A model generated the notes under the pieces. It did no database searches. It saw only the letters and a list, made by a program, of their open reading frames with translations, and was not told the origin of the DNA. The position numbers and the translations under genes are program-made. Positions 1 to 9,829 of a stretch of 64,000 nucleotides of DNA are shown piece after piece. Location: NCBI GenBank assembly GCA_963989245.1, contig OZ022353.1, positions 31,288,798 to 31,352,797 of the forward strand, read 5' to 3'. Within the stretch, counting starts at the first letter, position 1. Every line of letters starts with the position of its first letter. Source of the stretch: Nansenia antarctica. Lineage: Eukaryota > Chordata > Actinopteri > Argentiniformes > Microstomatidae.

Positions 1-135
1 ACTGATACATTTGTACATTTGAATAGTAAGCAAGTGAATCATCAATCCACCAGTCGTAGCAGGAAGAGAATCCAGCTCAGGCCCGGGGCCACTGATAGAA
101 GGAAAAACCTTCTTCTATCACCTTCTTCTAAACCT
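1..135 (-). repeat. SINE fragment, cut by the window edge
   Basis: The reverse complement of this stretch matches the body of the SINE at 13123-13318, including the shared GGCCCCGGGCC core and the TTTTTCCTTCTATCAGTGG block. No coding capacity is visible. Confidence 0.6.
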
Positions 136-289
136 AGACTTTTTTTGGACACTGGAGAAACAGAGAAACAGTACAAGGGGGGCAATAGAAGTTCTTAGGG
201 ACACAGTAGAGGGGAAAAGCGGGTGTCTTCAGGAGACGCAGTGCTGAGGGGCAGAAGATGTCTCAGGAGGAGCAGTTAATGTGTGCCAG

Positions 290-660
290 ATCGTAGCTTC
301 AGCTTACCGTAAAGATACGCTTCCAGCTCCCCTACCTATTTACTACCCTGCCTGTACCTGCCTCCTACTTACCCCTGTTTTGCCTTTACCTCCCCAGTAC
401 CCCTACCGGACTCCTGCTACCTGCCCTCCTGCCTGCCTTACCTACCTGCCCTCTTGCCTGCCTGCCCTACCGGCCTGACCCCTGCCTGCCTAACGACTAC
501 TCTTCCTGCCTAGCCCCTGCCTGCCTGCCGACTACCCCTCCTGCCTAACCCCCCTGCCTGCCTGCCGACAACCCCTCCTGCCTAAACCCCCTGCCTGCCT
601 GCTGACTACGCCCCCTGCCTGACCCCCCGCTTGCCCTACGACCATTCTCTGCCTACTCCC
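290..660. repeat. CCTGCCTGCC-rich degenerate tandem repeat
   Basis: The strand is almost purely pyrimidine plus G, built from CCTGCCTGCC, GACTACCCCTCCTGCC and similar words repeated with drift. The short reading frame through it is proline and cysteine rich and looks like a by-product of composition. It runs into the LINE end that follows. Confidence 0.6.
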
Positions 661-689
661 TAAAATAAATCATACTTTATTTTACTTTA

Positions 690-1262
690 ACCTGTCTCTG
701 TCTGTGTCTGCGCTTGGGTTCCCTATCTGACCGTAACAGGGAGTCTCCGTTCCCACACTAGCAGGCTCAGGAACAGCTTCTTCCCTGCAACTGTTCCTCT
801 GCTGAACCCCCCACCCTCCCTCCACCCCCCAACAAGAGGAACATGATCTCCCAGTATCAGTGTACCCCCCTCCCCCCATACCTCTACTGGCTGCACACTC
901 AGGACTTCAATTGAACTTTTTGTTGCACTACTGCTTGTTTACACATACCATATTTATTATGGTCATAATTATTGGTCTCCAATTATACAACTTACATTAC
1001 ATGTAACATACCTCAATACCTATTGCCCTTGTTCAGCTGTACATATCATATTGATATTCATCTCATGTATGTGTTATACTAATTTATTTATACTCACTGG
1101 AATACCTTATACTGTAATATCATGCACTGTCTATAATATCATGTCTTTTGCACTATGCCACTATTTGCACACTATTTACTATCTATCTGGTTAGATGCCA
1201 AACTACACTTCGTTGTCTCAGTACTCTGTACAATGCAATGACAATAAAGTTGAATCTAATCT
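690..1262 (+). mobile_element. LINE 3' end (APE-type non-LTR retrotransposon)
   Basis: Around 745-840 one frame reads a typical LINE reverse-transcriptase tail (LFPHTSRLRNSFFPATVPLL). It is followed by a 3' UTR ending in an ACAATAAAG block and a short TCTAA repeat, as in fish L2/CR1-like elements. It is a 5'-truncated copy with no intact protein. Confidence 0.6.
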
Positions 1263-2030
1263 AATCTTATTTTATTTATTTATTTATTTACCAGGGACAG
1301 TGCACATTAATCAACAAATGAGTTTCCACATCAATGTAAATGCGGCAGAGTTAGCTCATGAGCTAATTTCCATCTGTAGTCCCTGAGCAGGCTATTACAA
1401 AATGAATGGTGTAGTGTCATTAAAAACATCAGCAAGCACAACAAAGCGACACAACAGGCAATACACTACATGACAATACAAGACAAAGCAAGACAATACA
1501 AGATAAGCAGGCACAGCAAAATGCATTACATTGCAATACAGTACAAAAAGAGATAATACACAGATACATGACAAAGTGACGAATATAATTAAAAACAGTG
1601 TTTACGAGGAATGCCTGAAATGAGTATGATTACTCATGATCACAAATTTGGTTTAGTTTAAGCCACCCCTTAAGTTTAAGTTTAAAAGTTAGAAAGCTAT
1701 TGCTTAGATCAGTAGGAAGGGTATTCCAGTAATGGATGGCTCTGACTGAGAAGACTGTTTGCCCAAACTTACTACGTCTAAATGGTCCATCACAGTCTCC
1801 TCTAGTAGTCGCCCTTGTTGCCCTGCTGTTACTATCCTTCTGAGGTATAAACTGACTCAGTGGAGGAGGTGCAAGCCCATGTAGAACCTTACAAATTAGA
1901 CAAGCATCTGCAAAACGTTTAAAACTAACAACATTAAATAAATTGTACTTTTGTACTATATGGCAATGGTGGTAGCTATTGGCCTTTCGGTCAAGTGTCT
2001 TTAATGTTTTTTTTGTAAAGGGACTCTACT
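1263..2030 (-). mobile_element. LINE 3' end, opposite orientation
   Basis: On the minus strand, about 1900 down to 1640, the translation reads the end of a LINE reverse transcriptase (FGQTVFSVRAIHYWNTLP followed by LKGWLKLNQ). The 3' tail ends in TTTA repeats at about 1263-1290. It abuts the plus-strand LINE end at 690-1262, so two LINE tails lie tail to tail. Confidence 0.6.
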
Positions 2031-2240
2031 CTTACATTGCAGAACACACATATTAGGTTAATAGAAACTGTTGGACTCTATGTTGTAACAGTTCCCTCTA
2101 GTGGGAAGAGGTAGTCTCAGTTGTGAATGAACTTTTTCAAACAACCAAGTCATGATACACACATGATCAAATGTATAAGCCACATGATGTAGCCAAAAGA
2201 ACAGAACATCTTGCATCATGCAATTGAATGTATGGCTCAG
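2031..2240. other. No gene seen
   Basis: Mixed AT-rich sequence without a recognisable exon or repeat. Confidence 0.4.
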
Positions 2241-2372
2241 GGAGGCTGGTGGAGGTAGACATCGGAGGACGGGCTCATTGTAACGTATGGGATGGAATAA
2301 GGAACCATTCCCTATTCCGTTCCATGCATCTCAATGAGCCCCATCCTCCGATGTCTACCTCCACCAGCCTCC
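2241..2372. mobile_element. Fold-back MITE
   Basis: The left arm (2241-2269) and right arm (2344-2372) are perfect reverse complements starting GGAGGCTGGTGGAGG. The short spacer is also partly palindromic. This is the common fish fold-back MITE with GGCTGGTGG ends. A degraded relative is at 4820-4880. Confidence 0.75.
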
Positions 2373-2799
2373 ACCGCTATGGTTATATGACTTCGTTTTG
2401 TAGGTCATTCAAGTTCATGTACAGATATTACTGACGGGAAAGGCATCTTGGTATTACCATGATGGGATTACTCACGTAGAGAACACAGGGATTACATTGA
2501 AGGCCAGAGAAGGATAGATGAGAAGGTAGTGTATGCTCCCTGCATGCAAACTCAAAAGATGAAGAGCTCCATTGTGCGGGTATTGATCCATTATATTTGA
2601 GTAAGAGAGGAATATGAAGCAGATGGAGATTGGATGTTGCGGTTGGAGGTTGATCAATGGTGGACATAAAATGGGATTGAACCATGAAGCGTGTACTGTG
2701 TTGTTAGTAAAACAATCAAAGCAGGTTAAAGTGCATATACACTTTACAATGAATCATGTATGTTTACGTGTGATGTGTAATTGTATGTAAAATAATGTT

Positions 2800-3562
2800 T
2801 GTTTTTCTTCCTTCTCTCCCTCTTCCCCCTCCCTCTAAAATCACTCCTTTCTCCTTCCCCTCTTCACATCCCTCCATCTTCCATCTTCCTCTCATTTCCG
2901 ACTGTATCTCTGTCTCTCTTCCTCCCCCTTGTTTCTCCCCCTAATTCTCCTCATCATCCTACTCATCCCAAACAACATCCGTCTACCCTCCTCCCCTCTC
3001 CCCCCTCCCCTACTCCCCCTTCTACCCTTCTCCCCTCTCCCACCTCTACTCTCCTCCCCTCTCCCACCTCTCCCCTCCTCCCCTCTCCCACCTCTCCCCC
3101 CTCCTCCCCTCTCCCACCTCCCCTACTCCCCCTTCTACCCTCCTCCCCTCTCCCACCTCTCCCCCCTCTCCCACCTCTCCCCCCTCCTCCCCTCTCCCAC
3201 CTCCCCTCTCCCCCTCCCCTACTCCCCCTTCTACCCTCCTCCCCTCTCCCACCTCTCCCCCCTCCTCCCCTCTCCCACCTCCCCTCTCCCCCCTCCCCTA
3301 CTCCCCCTTCTACCCTCCTCCCCTCCTCCCCCTTCTACCCTCCTCCCCTCTCCCACCTCTCCCCCCTCCTCCCCTCTCCCACCTCCCCTCTCCCCCCTCC
3401 CCTACTCCCCCTTCTACCCTCCTCCCCTCTCCCACCTCTCCCCCCTCCCCTACTCCCCCTTCTCCCCTCTCCCACCCTCTCCCCCCTCCCCTAATCCCCC
3501 TCCTCCCCTCTCCCACCTCTCCCCCCTCCCCCCTCCCCCCCTCCCCCCCTCCCCTCCTCCAG
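2800..3562 (+). repeat. About 760-bp polypyrimidine minisatellite at the chrna4 exon 2 acceptor
   Basis: The stretch is almost entirely C and T, made of CCTCCCCTCTCCCACC-type units, and runs directly into the AG at 3561-3562 that precedes a receptor exon. Long open frames on both strands (proline/serine/leucine on plus, glycine/glutamate on minus) follow from the composition and are not genes. Such mirror-symmetric homopyrimidine DNA is the type that can form triplex structures. Confidence 0.85.
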
Positions 3563-3714
3563 AGTGTTCCCACCCCGGGGCCAGGGCTCAGGCGGAGGAC
3601 AGGCTGTTGAACACTCTCTTCAGCCGCTACAACAAGCTAGCGCGGCCCGTCGCTAACACCACCGACGTGGTCAGTGTACGCTTCGGCCTGTCCATCGCTC
3701 AGCTCATCGACGTG
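3563..3714 (+). CDS. chrna4: chrna4 exon 2: mature N-terminus
   Basis: 152 bp between a CTCCAG acceptor and a GTGAGG donor, starting in phase 1. It encodes the first helix and strand of the extracellular domain (LLNTLFSRYNKLARPV, then SIAQLIDV). The frame joins exactly to DEKNQMM in the next exon. Confidence 0.92.
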
Positions 3715-6700
3715 GTGAGGGACAATGAACCATTGGTTTCACTCCTGTGATATTTACATTGACGCTTTTGGCATTTACACAGACGCCTTTATCCAAAGCA
3801 ACTTACAACAAATATATTTGTCTAAGTAAGTGAAACGTCTAGTCATCACAAGACAAAGTAATCTATGCTAGGGCCAGGGGCTAGTAATGCTAGAAGAAGT
3901 AAGAATTAGGACTACGTAGTAGGATGGAACAGTATTGTTATTGGTGGTTTACTTCTTATTATTATTATTTTCCTCGCTTTGGTCAAATAGCTCAAAAAGT
4001 CCCTGACCAAAAAATGCTATGAATTTGCATGCCACAACTAGAGAGCATCAGTAACTATGGCAGAAAGAATGACCATGATTAGACCATAGGTGGCGCTATA
4101 ATAACCAAAGGTAAATAATTAACTTCAGAATGCTGGCATTTCCACCCCGTTGGATGAGACAATGTAGTCTAATTAATGGTAATTTAATAGAACACCTGTT
4201 CAGCTGAGTGATACATAGTTAAAAGTCCCAGGCTGTTATACTGTATATCGGCACTCATGCCTCTTCTCCAATCAAATAACTTCGGAACTAACTGTTGTAT
4301 AACACGATTTTTTAAAATATATAATTTGTGTCCTATGTCCTACCTTGATTATGATGAATATGCTTTATTAGAGTAGACCAACTTTCGAAGCCTACCTCAT
4401 CATAACAAAATGCAATAAAGATCTGTCTCATTGTTCTTTTTCTCCAAGGACGAGAAAAATCAAATGATGACCACAAATGTCTGGGTGAAACAAGTGAGTA
4501 TCTCTCCATTGAATCATATGGATACTGTCGACAATAGCAGTTTTTGGGCAGCGATTTGGTGTCGAGGTGTCTGTTTGTTGCCATACTGTTACTGTTGGTT
4601 CTGCTCTTTCAGGAGTGGTACGACTACAAACTGAGGTGGAACCCTAGAGAATATGAAAACATCACGTCCATGAGGATCCCCTCACAGCTCATCTGGAGAC
4701 CGGACATCGTTCTGTACAACAAGTACGTTTAGGTTTTCACCCCAAAGTGTCATTATTGATGCACTATAGCCCCCAACATCCAGGCTACCCACCACCCTCA
4801 AATACATGATAGTATATACATATCAGGGAAGGCTGGTGTGGTGGAGGTAGCTGATGCCTCAACCAGCCTCCCCTAATAGACATAAACTCCATCCAAATAC
4901 CCTAAATACAGAATGCTGTACATATACATTCCATCCACATACTAACCATGGAGTTAAGATACTCCACCTCTCCATCTGCATACAATCTCACTCCAATCGA
5001 AACGTGCCTCTAGCTTGAATGTACAGTACATGGCAAGGCAAGGCAAGTTTATTTGTATAGCACATTTCATACAACAGGGGCAATTCAAAGTGCTTTACAT
5101 GCATTATTTAAAAATACAGCAAGAGGAGCATAAGAAAATAAAAATTACAATGAATAAAAGCAAATATAAGAAGTAAATAGATAAAACATTTAAAAAGACA
5201 ATAGTTAATGGAAAAAAAGCCATTGATAGAAGTGTTTGTGTTTAATCATAACTGGTGCAAAACATGAAGGTTTTTAGCTTAGATTTAAATATTTTAAAGG
5301 TTTGGGCCTTAGGTTTGATTTCTTCAGGGAGTTTGTTCCAGGAGCATGCAGCAGCGTGACTGAAAGCTGCTGCACCGTGTTTTATTTTTACTCTTGGAAT
5401 TATTAGCTGATTTGTCTCAGCTGACCTTAGGGACCTTGCGGGAATATAGGGTGGGAGGAGATCTGATATGTATTTTGGTCCAAGACCATTTTGTGATTTG
5501 TATGTAATTAGGAGGATTTTGAATTCAATTCTCTGAGAGACTGGTAGCCAGTGCAGGGATCTCAGGATTGGTGTAATGTGTTAACATTTCTTTGTTTTTG
5601 TTAGGACCCTAGCAGCGGCGTTTTGGATGAGCTGCAATTTACGAACAGCTCCTTTAGATAGGCCTGTTAGTAGACCATTACAATAATCAAGTGTACTCGA
5701 AACAAATGCATGGATGAGTGGTGTAGTGGTGTAGTCTACGTGATACGCAGGACTACGCCGTATACCCACTAGGAAAGGCCAAGGATTTCCGTATACCCAC
5801 TTAAAAATGTGTGAGGATATGTAACAGCGTTTTGTGACAGAACTTTCACTTTCATTCATAAAATTCACCCCGTCTGTGTTACGAAGCACTTGACTTTTGG
5901 ACCATTGGGACTGACTATAGCGTCATATACCATCAACGGGGGGAGATGTGACATGAAATATGTCAAAATGCAGCACTATCATGCACAGATCAGCCTTATA
6001 AGATTTAATTATATAACGTTAGACAGGGGGCGCATATTCATTTTTATGGCCTTCCGAAATGAACGATATGAGGCTGGGAGAGGAAAATCACAGTATACCC
6101 ACTAGAAAAAACTAGACTACACCACTGAGTACATGTGTGATTGGTTTGTCTCTCCTCTCCAGTGCCGACGGTGACTTCACTGTCACCCACCTGACCAAGG
6201 CCCACCTCTTCCACGACGGCTGGATAAAGTGGGTCCCCCCGGCCATCTACAAGTCCTCCTGCAGCATCGACGTCACCTTCTTCCCCTTTGACCAGCAGAA
6301 CTGCACCATGAAGTTCGGCTCGTGGACCTACGACAGAGCCAAGATCGACCTGGTCAGCATGGCCAGCAATGTGGACCAGGTGAGTGGCCAGCACCGTGGT
6401 CCAGGTGAGTGACCAGCACCGTGGTCCAGGTGAGTGACCAGCACCGTGGCCCAGGTGAGTGACCAGCACCGTGGACCAGGTGAGTGGCCAGCACCGTGGT
6501 CCAGGTGAGTGACCAGCACCGTGGTCCAGGTGAGTGACCAGCACCGTGGCCCAGGTGAGTGACCAGCACCGTGGTCCAGGTGAGTGACCAGCACCGTGGC
6601 CCAGGTGAGTGACCAGCACCGTGGCCCAGGTGGGTGGCCAGCACCATGGACCAGGTGAGAATTCTGCTCTTTTCCCCTGTCATTACATTCCAGGCTGTGA

Positions 6701-9015
6701 CGTTGAGGACACATTGTCTGTTATGGGTAAATATGAACGGAATGCCTTTATCATTTCTCATCTCTCTCTCTCTCTTGCTTTCTTTCTCTTTTGTTCTCTC
6801 TCTCTCTCTTTCCCTCCCTCCCTTCCTCTCTCTCCCTCTCTCCCTGCCCTCTCTTCGGACCGCAGATGAACTACTGGGAGAGCGGCGAGTGGGTGCTCGT
6901 CAGCGCCGTGGCCAACTACAACATCAAGAAGTACAAATGTTGCCACGAGGTCTACTCCGACATCACCTACTCCTTCCTCATCCGGAGGCTCCCTCTCTTC
7001 TACACCATCAACCTCATCGTCCCCTGCCTCCTCATCTCCTGCCTGACTGTATTGGTCTTCTACCTGCCCTCCGACTGCGGGGAGAAGATCACCCTGTGCA
7101 TCTCCGTCCTTCTCTCCCTGACCGTCTTCCTCCTCCTCATCACCGAGATCATCCCCTCCACCTCGCTGGTGATCCCGCTGATCGGCGAGTACCTCCTCTT
7201 CACCATGATCTTCGTCACCCTCTCCATCATCATCACCATCTTCGTGCTCAACGTGCACCACCGCTCGCCGCGCACGCACACCATGCCGCGCTGGGTGCGC
7301 GCCGTCTTCCTCGACGTCGTGCCCGGCGTCCTGTGCATACGGCGTCCTCCTCTGGCCGCGGTCAAAGAGGTCGACGGCGGGAAGCTCGTGGAGATGATGC
7401 GCACCAGGGTCGGCCGCGGCGGTGGCGGTGGGGGGGGGGAAGGCGTCTGGGGTAGCGGTGTGTGTTCTGGGCCCGGGGCCGGGGCCAGGGACGAGCCCTA
7501 CTTCTCCCCCTCCACCTCCTCCTCCGCCACCTCCCCTCAGGGTGCCCGGGAGGACAGCTTGGCCCGTTCGTCCTCTCTCTCCCTGGGTCGGCGCACGGCG
7601 ATGGAGGCCCCCCTGGTGGGGCTACTACCACAGCAGCAGCAGCAGAAGCCTCTGGGTCTGGGCGGGTCACTCTCCTCCAGCCACAGCCAGTACACCATCC
7701 TCCTGGAGGAACCCCCACCACCACCCCACTCCTCCTCCTCCTCCTCCTTCTCTTCCACCCGGCCAGGCTGCTCCACACCGCCTCCTCCTCCTCCCCTCCA
7801 CCCCCACCTCCCCCATCGCCCCAGGGAAAAGCACCACCACCCCCACCACCACCCCCACCCCCACCACCACCACCACTGCCAGGCCAGACCTAAGCTCCGT
7901 TCCCTCAGTGTGCAGTATGTTCTGGGAGAGAGAGAGAGGCCCCAGAGCTCTGTCCGCGGTCGCTCTCGCAGCATCCAGTACTGCGGTCTGCATGAGGAGG
8001 CCTCCAAGGTAATGCATGGATGCTGGTTCAGGACCCCAGTTTAGAGGTGTGCGCGTGTGTGTCTGTGTGTGTGTGTATGAGTGTGTGTGTGCGTGTGTGT
8101 GTGTGTATGAGTGTGTGTGTGTGTGTGTGTGTGTGGATGAGTGTGTGTGCGTATGTGTTGGAGGGTCAGCAAAGGTAGAAGACAAATATCAGCTTGTCCC
8201 CCCCAAAAATCGAAAATGCTCATTCTATTCTATTCAATTCTATTTTCATTGTATTTCATTGCAGAGCTTGAATGGTAAAAGCCTCAGTAAGCCACAGCCT
8301 CCTCTATCCCAGAACCAGACCCACCCCCTGGGGGAGGAGAGGAGGCAGAGCTATCCTGTCCTGTGTAGGCGTCACACAGGAGGCGGGGGGGGTCCAGGCC
8401 GGGCAGACGTCACCAAGGCTGGAGGCTCCAGCAACTCCGGGGACGCCCAGGGTCTCCTCTCCCTGTCCCCCTCCCTGTGGAAGGCTGTGGAGGGGGTGCA
8501 GTACATCGCTGACCACCTCCGAGCTGAGGACATGGACTTCTCTGTAGGTGGATGAGTGACTGAATAAGAATACAGTGTGGTGTATGTTTTGTGTTGCACG
8601 CAGCTACATGCTTTGGAAGAGAAATCAATTATTTCACAACCTTATGGGTTCTGTGCTGTTCAACGTAAAAAAAGTTTAAATGATAAATGATGCCAGTGAG
8701 TTCATGATGTGGCTACCTTCTTCAAGGTCACATGACCACTACACAACAACACACTACAACAGAGTTAAAACCGGTTCCCATAATAGGAAACATTATGATC
8801 ATAATAACAGAACTAATAATCAACATTGTCTTGCTAATTCTCTGACTGGACTGAGACACGGATGTATTGTTGTGTCCATTGCCTTACAGGTCAAGCAGGA
8901 GTGGAAGTATGTCGCCATGGTGATCGACCGCATCTTCCTCTGTGTGTTCATCTTGGTGTGCATCCTGGGGACCGTCGGTCTCTTCCTGCCTCCTTGGCTG
9001 GCTGGAATGATCTAG
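3563..9015 (+). CDS. chrna4: Neuronal nicotinic acetylcholine receptor subunit alpha-4 (gene span, signal exon missing)
   Basis: Ligand-gated cation channel subunit of the Cys-loop family, acting at the neuronal plasma membrane in pentamers, classically with beta-2. Exons seen: 3563-3714, 4449-4493, 4613-4722, 6163-6379, 6866-8008, 8265-8543 and 8890-9015, all with GT-AG borders and a continuous frame. The extracellular domain has the Cys-loop (C followed by 13 residues and C) and the vicinal cysteine pair KYKCCHE that marks alpha subunits. M1-M3 follow, then a long low-complexity cytoplasmic loop and M4 ending PPWLAGMI. The loop motifs RSLSVQ and RSRSIQYC and the pre-M4 GVQYIADHL are characteristic of alpha-4 rather than alpha-2. 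The first three exon sizes (152, 45 and 110 bp) match the mammalian gene. The mammalian loop exon is undivided; here it is in three parts. The signal-peptide exon was not found and probably lies upstream of the window. Confidence 0.93.
3760..3836 (-). repeat. SINE 3' tail
   Basis: Reverse complement of the fish SINE tail (TTGTAAGTTGCTTTGGATAA, GCGTCTGTGTAAATGCC). It lies in chrna4 intron 2. Related tails are at 13254-13318, 30057-30110 and 42880-42946. Confidence 0.7.
3930..4145. repeat. Dispersed repeat, copy 1
   Basis: About 210 bp closely matching 16400-16630, including GCATGCCACAACTAGAGAGC and CATAGGTGGCGCTATAATAA. It lies in chrna4 intron 2. No coding potential. Confidence 0.7.
4146..4310. 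repeat. Repeat related to 36000-36170 and to the 34-kb minisatellite unit
   Basis: GTAGTCTAATTAA, GTTAAAAGTCCCAG, GGCTGTTATACTGTATATC and TCCAATCAAAT occur in the same order at 36010-36160. The block GCTGTTATACTG-ATATC is the core of the tandem unit amplified at 34009-35831. Confidence 0.6.
4449..4493 (+). CDS. chrna4: chrna4 exon 3 (45 bp)
   Basis: DEKNQMMTTNVWVKQ, followed by a GTGAGT donor. The 45-bp size is conserved throughout neuronal nicotinic receptor genes. Confidence 0.92.
4613..4722 (+). CDS. chrna4: chrna4 exon 4 (110 bp)
   Basis: Starts EWYDYKLRWNP after a TTTCAG acceptor and ends inside the codon for the second Asn of YNN, with donor GTACGT. It includes the WRPDIVLYN signature of the extracellular domain. 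Confidence 0.92.
4820..4880. mobile_element. Degraded fold-back MITE remnant
   Basis: GGCTGGTGTGGTGGAGGTAG followed by CCAGCCTCCCC resembles a collapsed copy of the MITE at 2241-2372. Confidence 0.4.
5033..5723 (-). mobile_element. LINE 3' fragment in chrna4 intron 4
   Basis: The minus strand encodes the end of a LINE reverse transcriptase: HAFVSSTLDYCNGLL and LQLIQNAAARVL, then further degraded sequence. The 3' end is the common fish tail AGGCAAGTTTATTTGTATAG (plus-strand reading). It is cut on its 5' side by the hAT-like element at 5724. A distant relative is at 25059-26043. Confidence 0.7.
5724..6127. mobile_element. hAT-like non-autonomous element just upstream of exon 5a
   Basis: Ends are AGTGGTGTAGTCTA at 5725 and TAGACTACACCACTG at 6113-6127, inverted relative to each other. 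Inside, GTATACCCACTA is repeated near both ends. The right end lies only 35 bp from the chrna4 acceptor at 6163, so it supplies part of the branch-point region. I did not find a clean target duplication. Confidence 0.6.
6163..6379 (+). CDS. chrna4: chrna4 exon 5a: Cys-loop exon
   Basis: Runs from ADGDFTVTHLTKAH through the Cys-loop (CSIDVTFFPFDQQNC) to ASNVDQ at 6379, then CAG|GTGAGT. In mammals the coding sequence continues here without an intron; in this gene the next residues (MNYWESGEW) are at 6866. The exon end and its donor are the template for the 25-bp array that follows. Confidence 0.92.
6361..6654 (+). repeat. 25-bp minisatellite that copies the exon 5a splice donor 12 times
   Basis: The unit is the last 19 bases of exon 5a (GGCCAGCA-GTGGACCAG type) plus the first six intron bases GTGAGT. 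Starting at the true junction 6379|6380 there are 12 CAG|GTG donors spaced exactly 25 bp apart; the last is at 6654|6655. Ten read CAG|GTGAGT, the eleventh CAG|GTGGGT and the twelfth CAG|GTGAGA. The long minus-strand frames over it are a by-product of the repeat. Confidence 0.93.
6655..6865 (+). other. Rest of intron 5a with CT-rich acceptor tract
   Basis: A TCTCTCTC and TCCCTCCC tract at about 6757-6850 leads into the CGCAG acceptor at 6865. No other feature seen. Confidence 0.6.
6866..8008 (+). CDS. chrna4: chrna4 exon 5b: M1-M3 and large cytoplasmic loop
   Basis: Begins MNYWESGEW after GACCGCAG. It carries the vicinal Cys pair and M1-M3, including the pore-lining M2 (GEKITLCISVLLSLTVFLLL). 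The cytoplasmic loop has expanded tracts: a glycine run near 7420-7440, CAG-coded glutamines near 7630-7645, TCC-coded serines near 7725-7755, prolines, and a histidine/proline run near 7830-7875. It ends EEASK|GTAATG at 8008. A second copy of its 3' half is at 17497-18040. Confidence 0.92.
8041..8160. repeat. (TG)n microsatellite in chrna4 loop intron
   Basis: GTGTGTGT interrupted by ATGAG and GCG. The duplicated loop fragment at 17.5 kb ends in the same kind of tract, so the repeat predates the duplication. Confidence 0.85.
8265..8543 (+). CDS. chrna4: chrna4 exon 5c: loop end before M4
   Basis: After a TTGCAG acceptor it starts SLNGKSLSKPQ in phase 0 and ends AEDMDFS before a GTAGGT donor. 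The segment AVEGVQYIADHLRAED is the conserved amphipathic helix before M4 in alpha-4. Separation of this part from exon 5b by an intron is not seen in the mammalian gene. Confidence 0.88.
8890..9015 (+). CDS. chrna4: chrna4 last exon: M4 and stop
   Basis: VKQEWKYVAMVIDRIFL, then the M4 helix and PPWLAGMI, stop TAG at 9013-9015. The acceptor is CCTTACAG at 8882-8889. Confidence 0.93.
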   Translation, partial: VKQEWKYVAMVIDRIFLCVFILVCILGTVGLFLPPWLAGMI

Positions 9016-9829
9016 AAGCTCCATTCCTTTACTCAGGACTCAGGTTGTAAAAGACAATCAGGGGGGATGGTGGATTTTATCATATGGGGACAATGTTAGC
9101 ATCCCCACAGCATCAGTGACTTCAGCGTCAGTGACTTCAGCGTCAGTGGCTTCAGTGTCAGTGACTTGGTAAAAATGTCATTGCATGTGTGCGTGCCCTC
9201 TCCCTCGCCCACAGTATTTTACTCAATATGCGCAAAACTAAATGTTGAAATAGCAGTAACACCACGTTCATTGATAAAATGACATAAGGGATAGAAAGGG
9301 GGGATGGCAGATTTAGAAGGGGGATGATTTTGACCGTTTTTATTTCAGGGGGGGATGCCATCCCCCCTCATCCCCCCTCAACTTGAGTGCTGCCTTTACT
9401 TATCTATTTGTCTCCTACTCTTCTTCTGCACTGACATTATAGACCTGAACAGATTAAAACCATCAGCTGAAAGTCGTCCTCCCTCCTGTCTTCTTCTGTC
9501 CTGTGTTTCCAGGTCAGTTTGTGAGCTTAGAATTATAAGGTTCTATCTCCGTTTAGGGTAGTTCAGAGATATTGAGCGTCAAAGTTTTTACATTCCATTA
9601 TGTTTTGTGAGATGGAACCTTTGTATTTTATGAATTACTAACTCAAAAATGTCATTTTTAAAATGACTCAAAAATGTCATTTTAAAAATAACACCACACA
9701 GGCATTAATAAACACCTAATGGATCAGATTATGTAAAAAAACTCAATTTTGACAAAAAATGCTAACATCACGAGCATAAAGGACATGTAGATAGAGAGAG
9801 GAGGATACTGCTGCTTTAGATCATTGGGA
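9016..9829 (+). other. chrna4: Presumed chrna4 3' UTR and downstream sequence
   Basis: No other gene is visible. A short 15-bp tandem (GTGACTTCAGCGTCA type) lies at about 9114-9170. An AATAAA at 9707-9712 is a possible polyadenylation signal. The extent of the UTR cannot be fixed from sequence. Confidence 0.4.

Noticed and set aside
2799..3750. Long Pro/Ser/Leu frames (plus) and Gly/Glu frames (minus) upstream of chrna4 exon 2
   Set aside because: They follow from the CT-only composition; only the last part (from 3563) is a real exon.
6044..6761. Minus-strand frames with repeated GHSPGPRCW-type peptides
   Set aside because: They are the antisense of the 25-bp donor array and cover a real plus-strand exon.
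6758..8185. Several frames overlapping chrna4 exon 5b on both strands
   Set aside because: Shadows of the GC- and triplet-rich loop exon; no homology outside the receptor frame.
8016..8555. One coding exon through the TG repeat between chrna4 exons 5b and 5c
   Set aside because: The reading through TG gives VCVCV peptides; good donor and acceptor sites delimit an intron instead.
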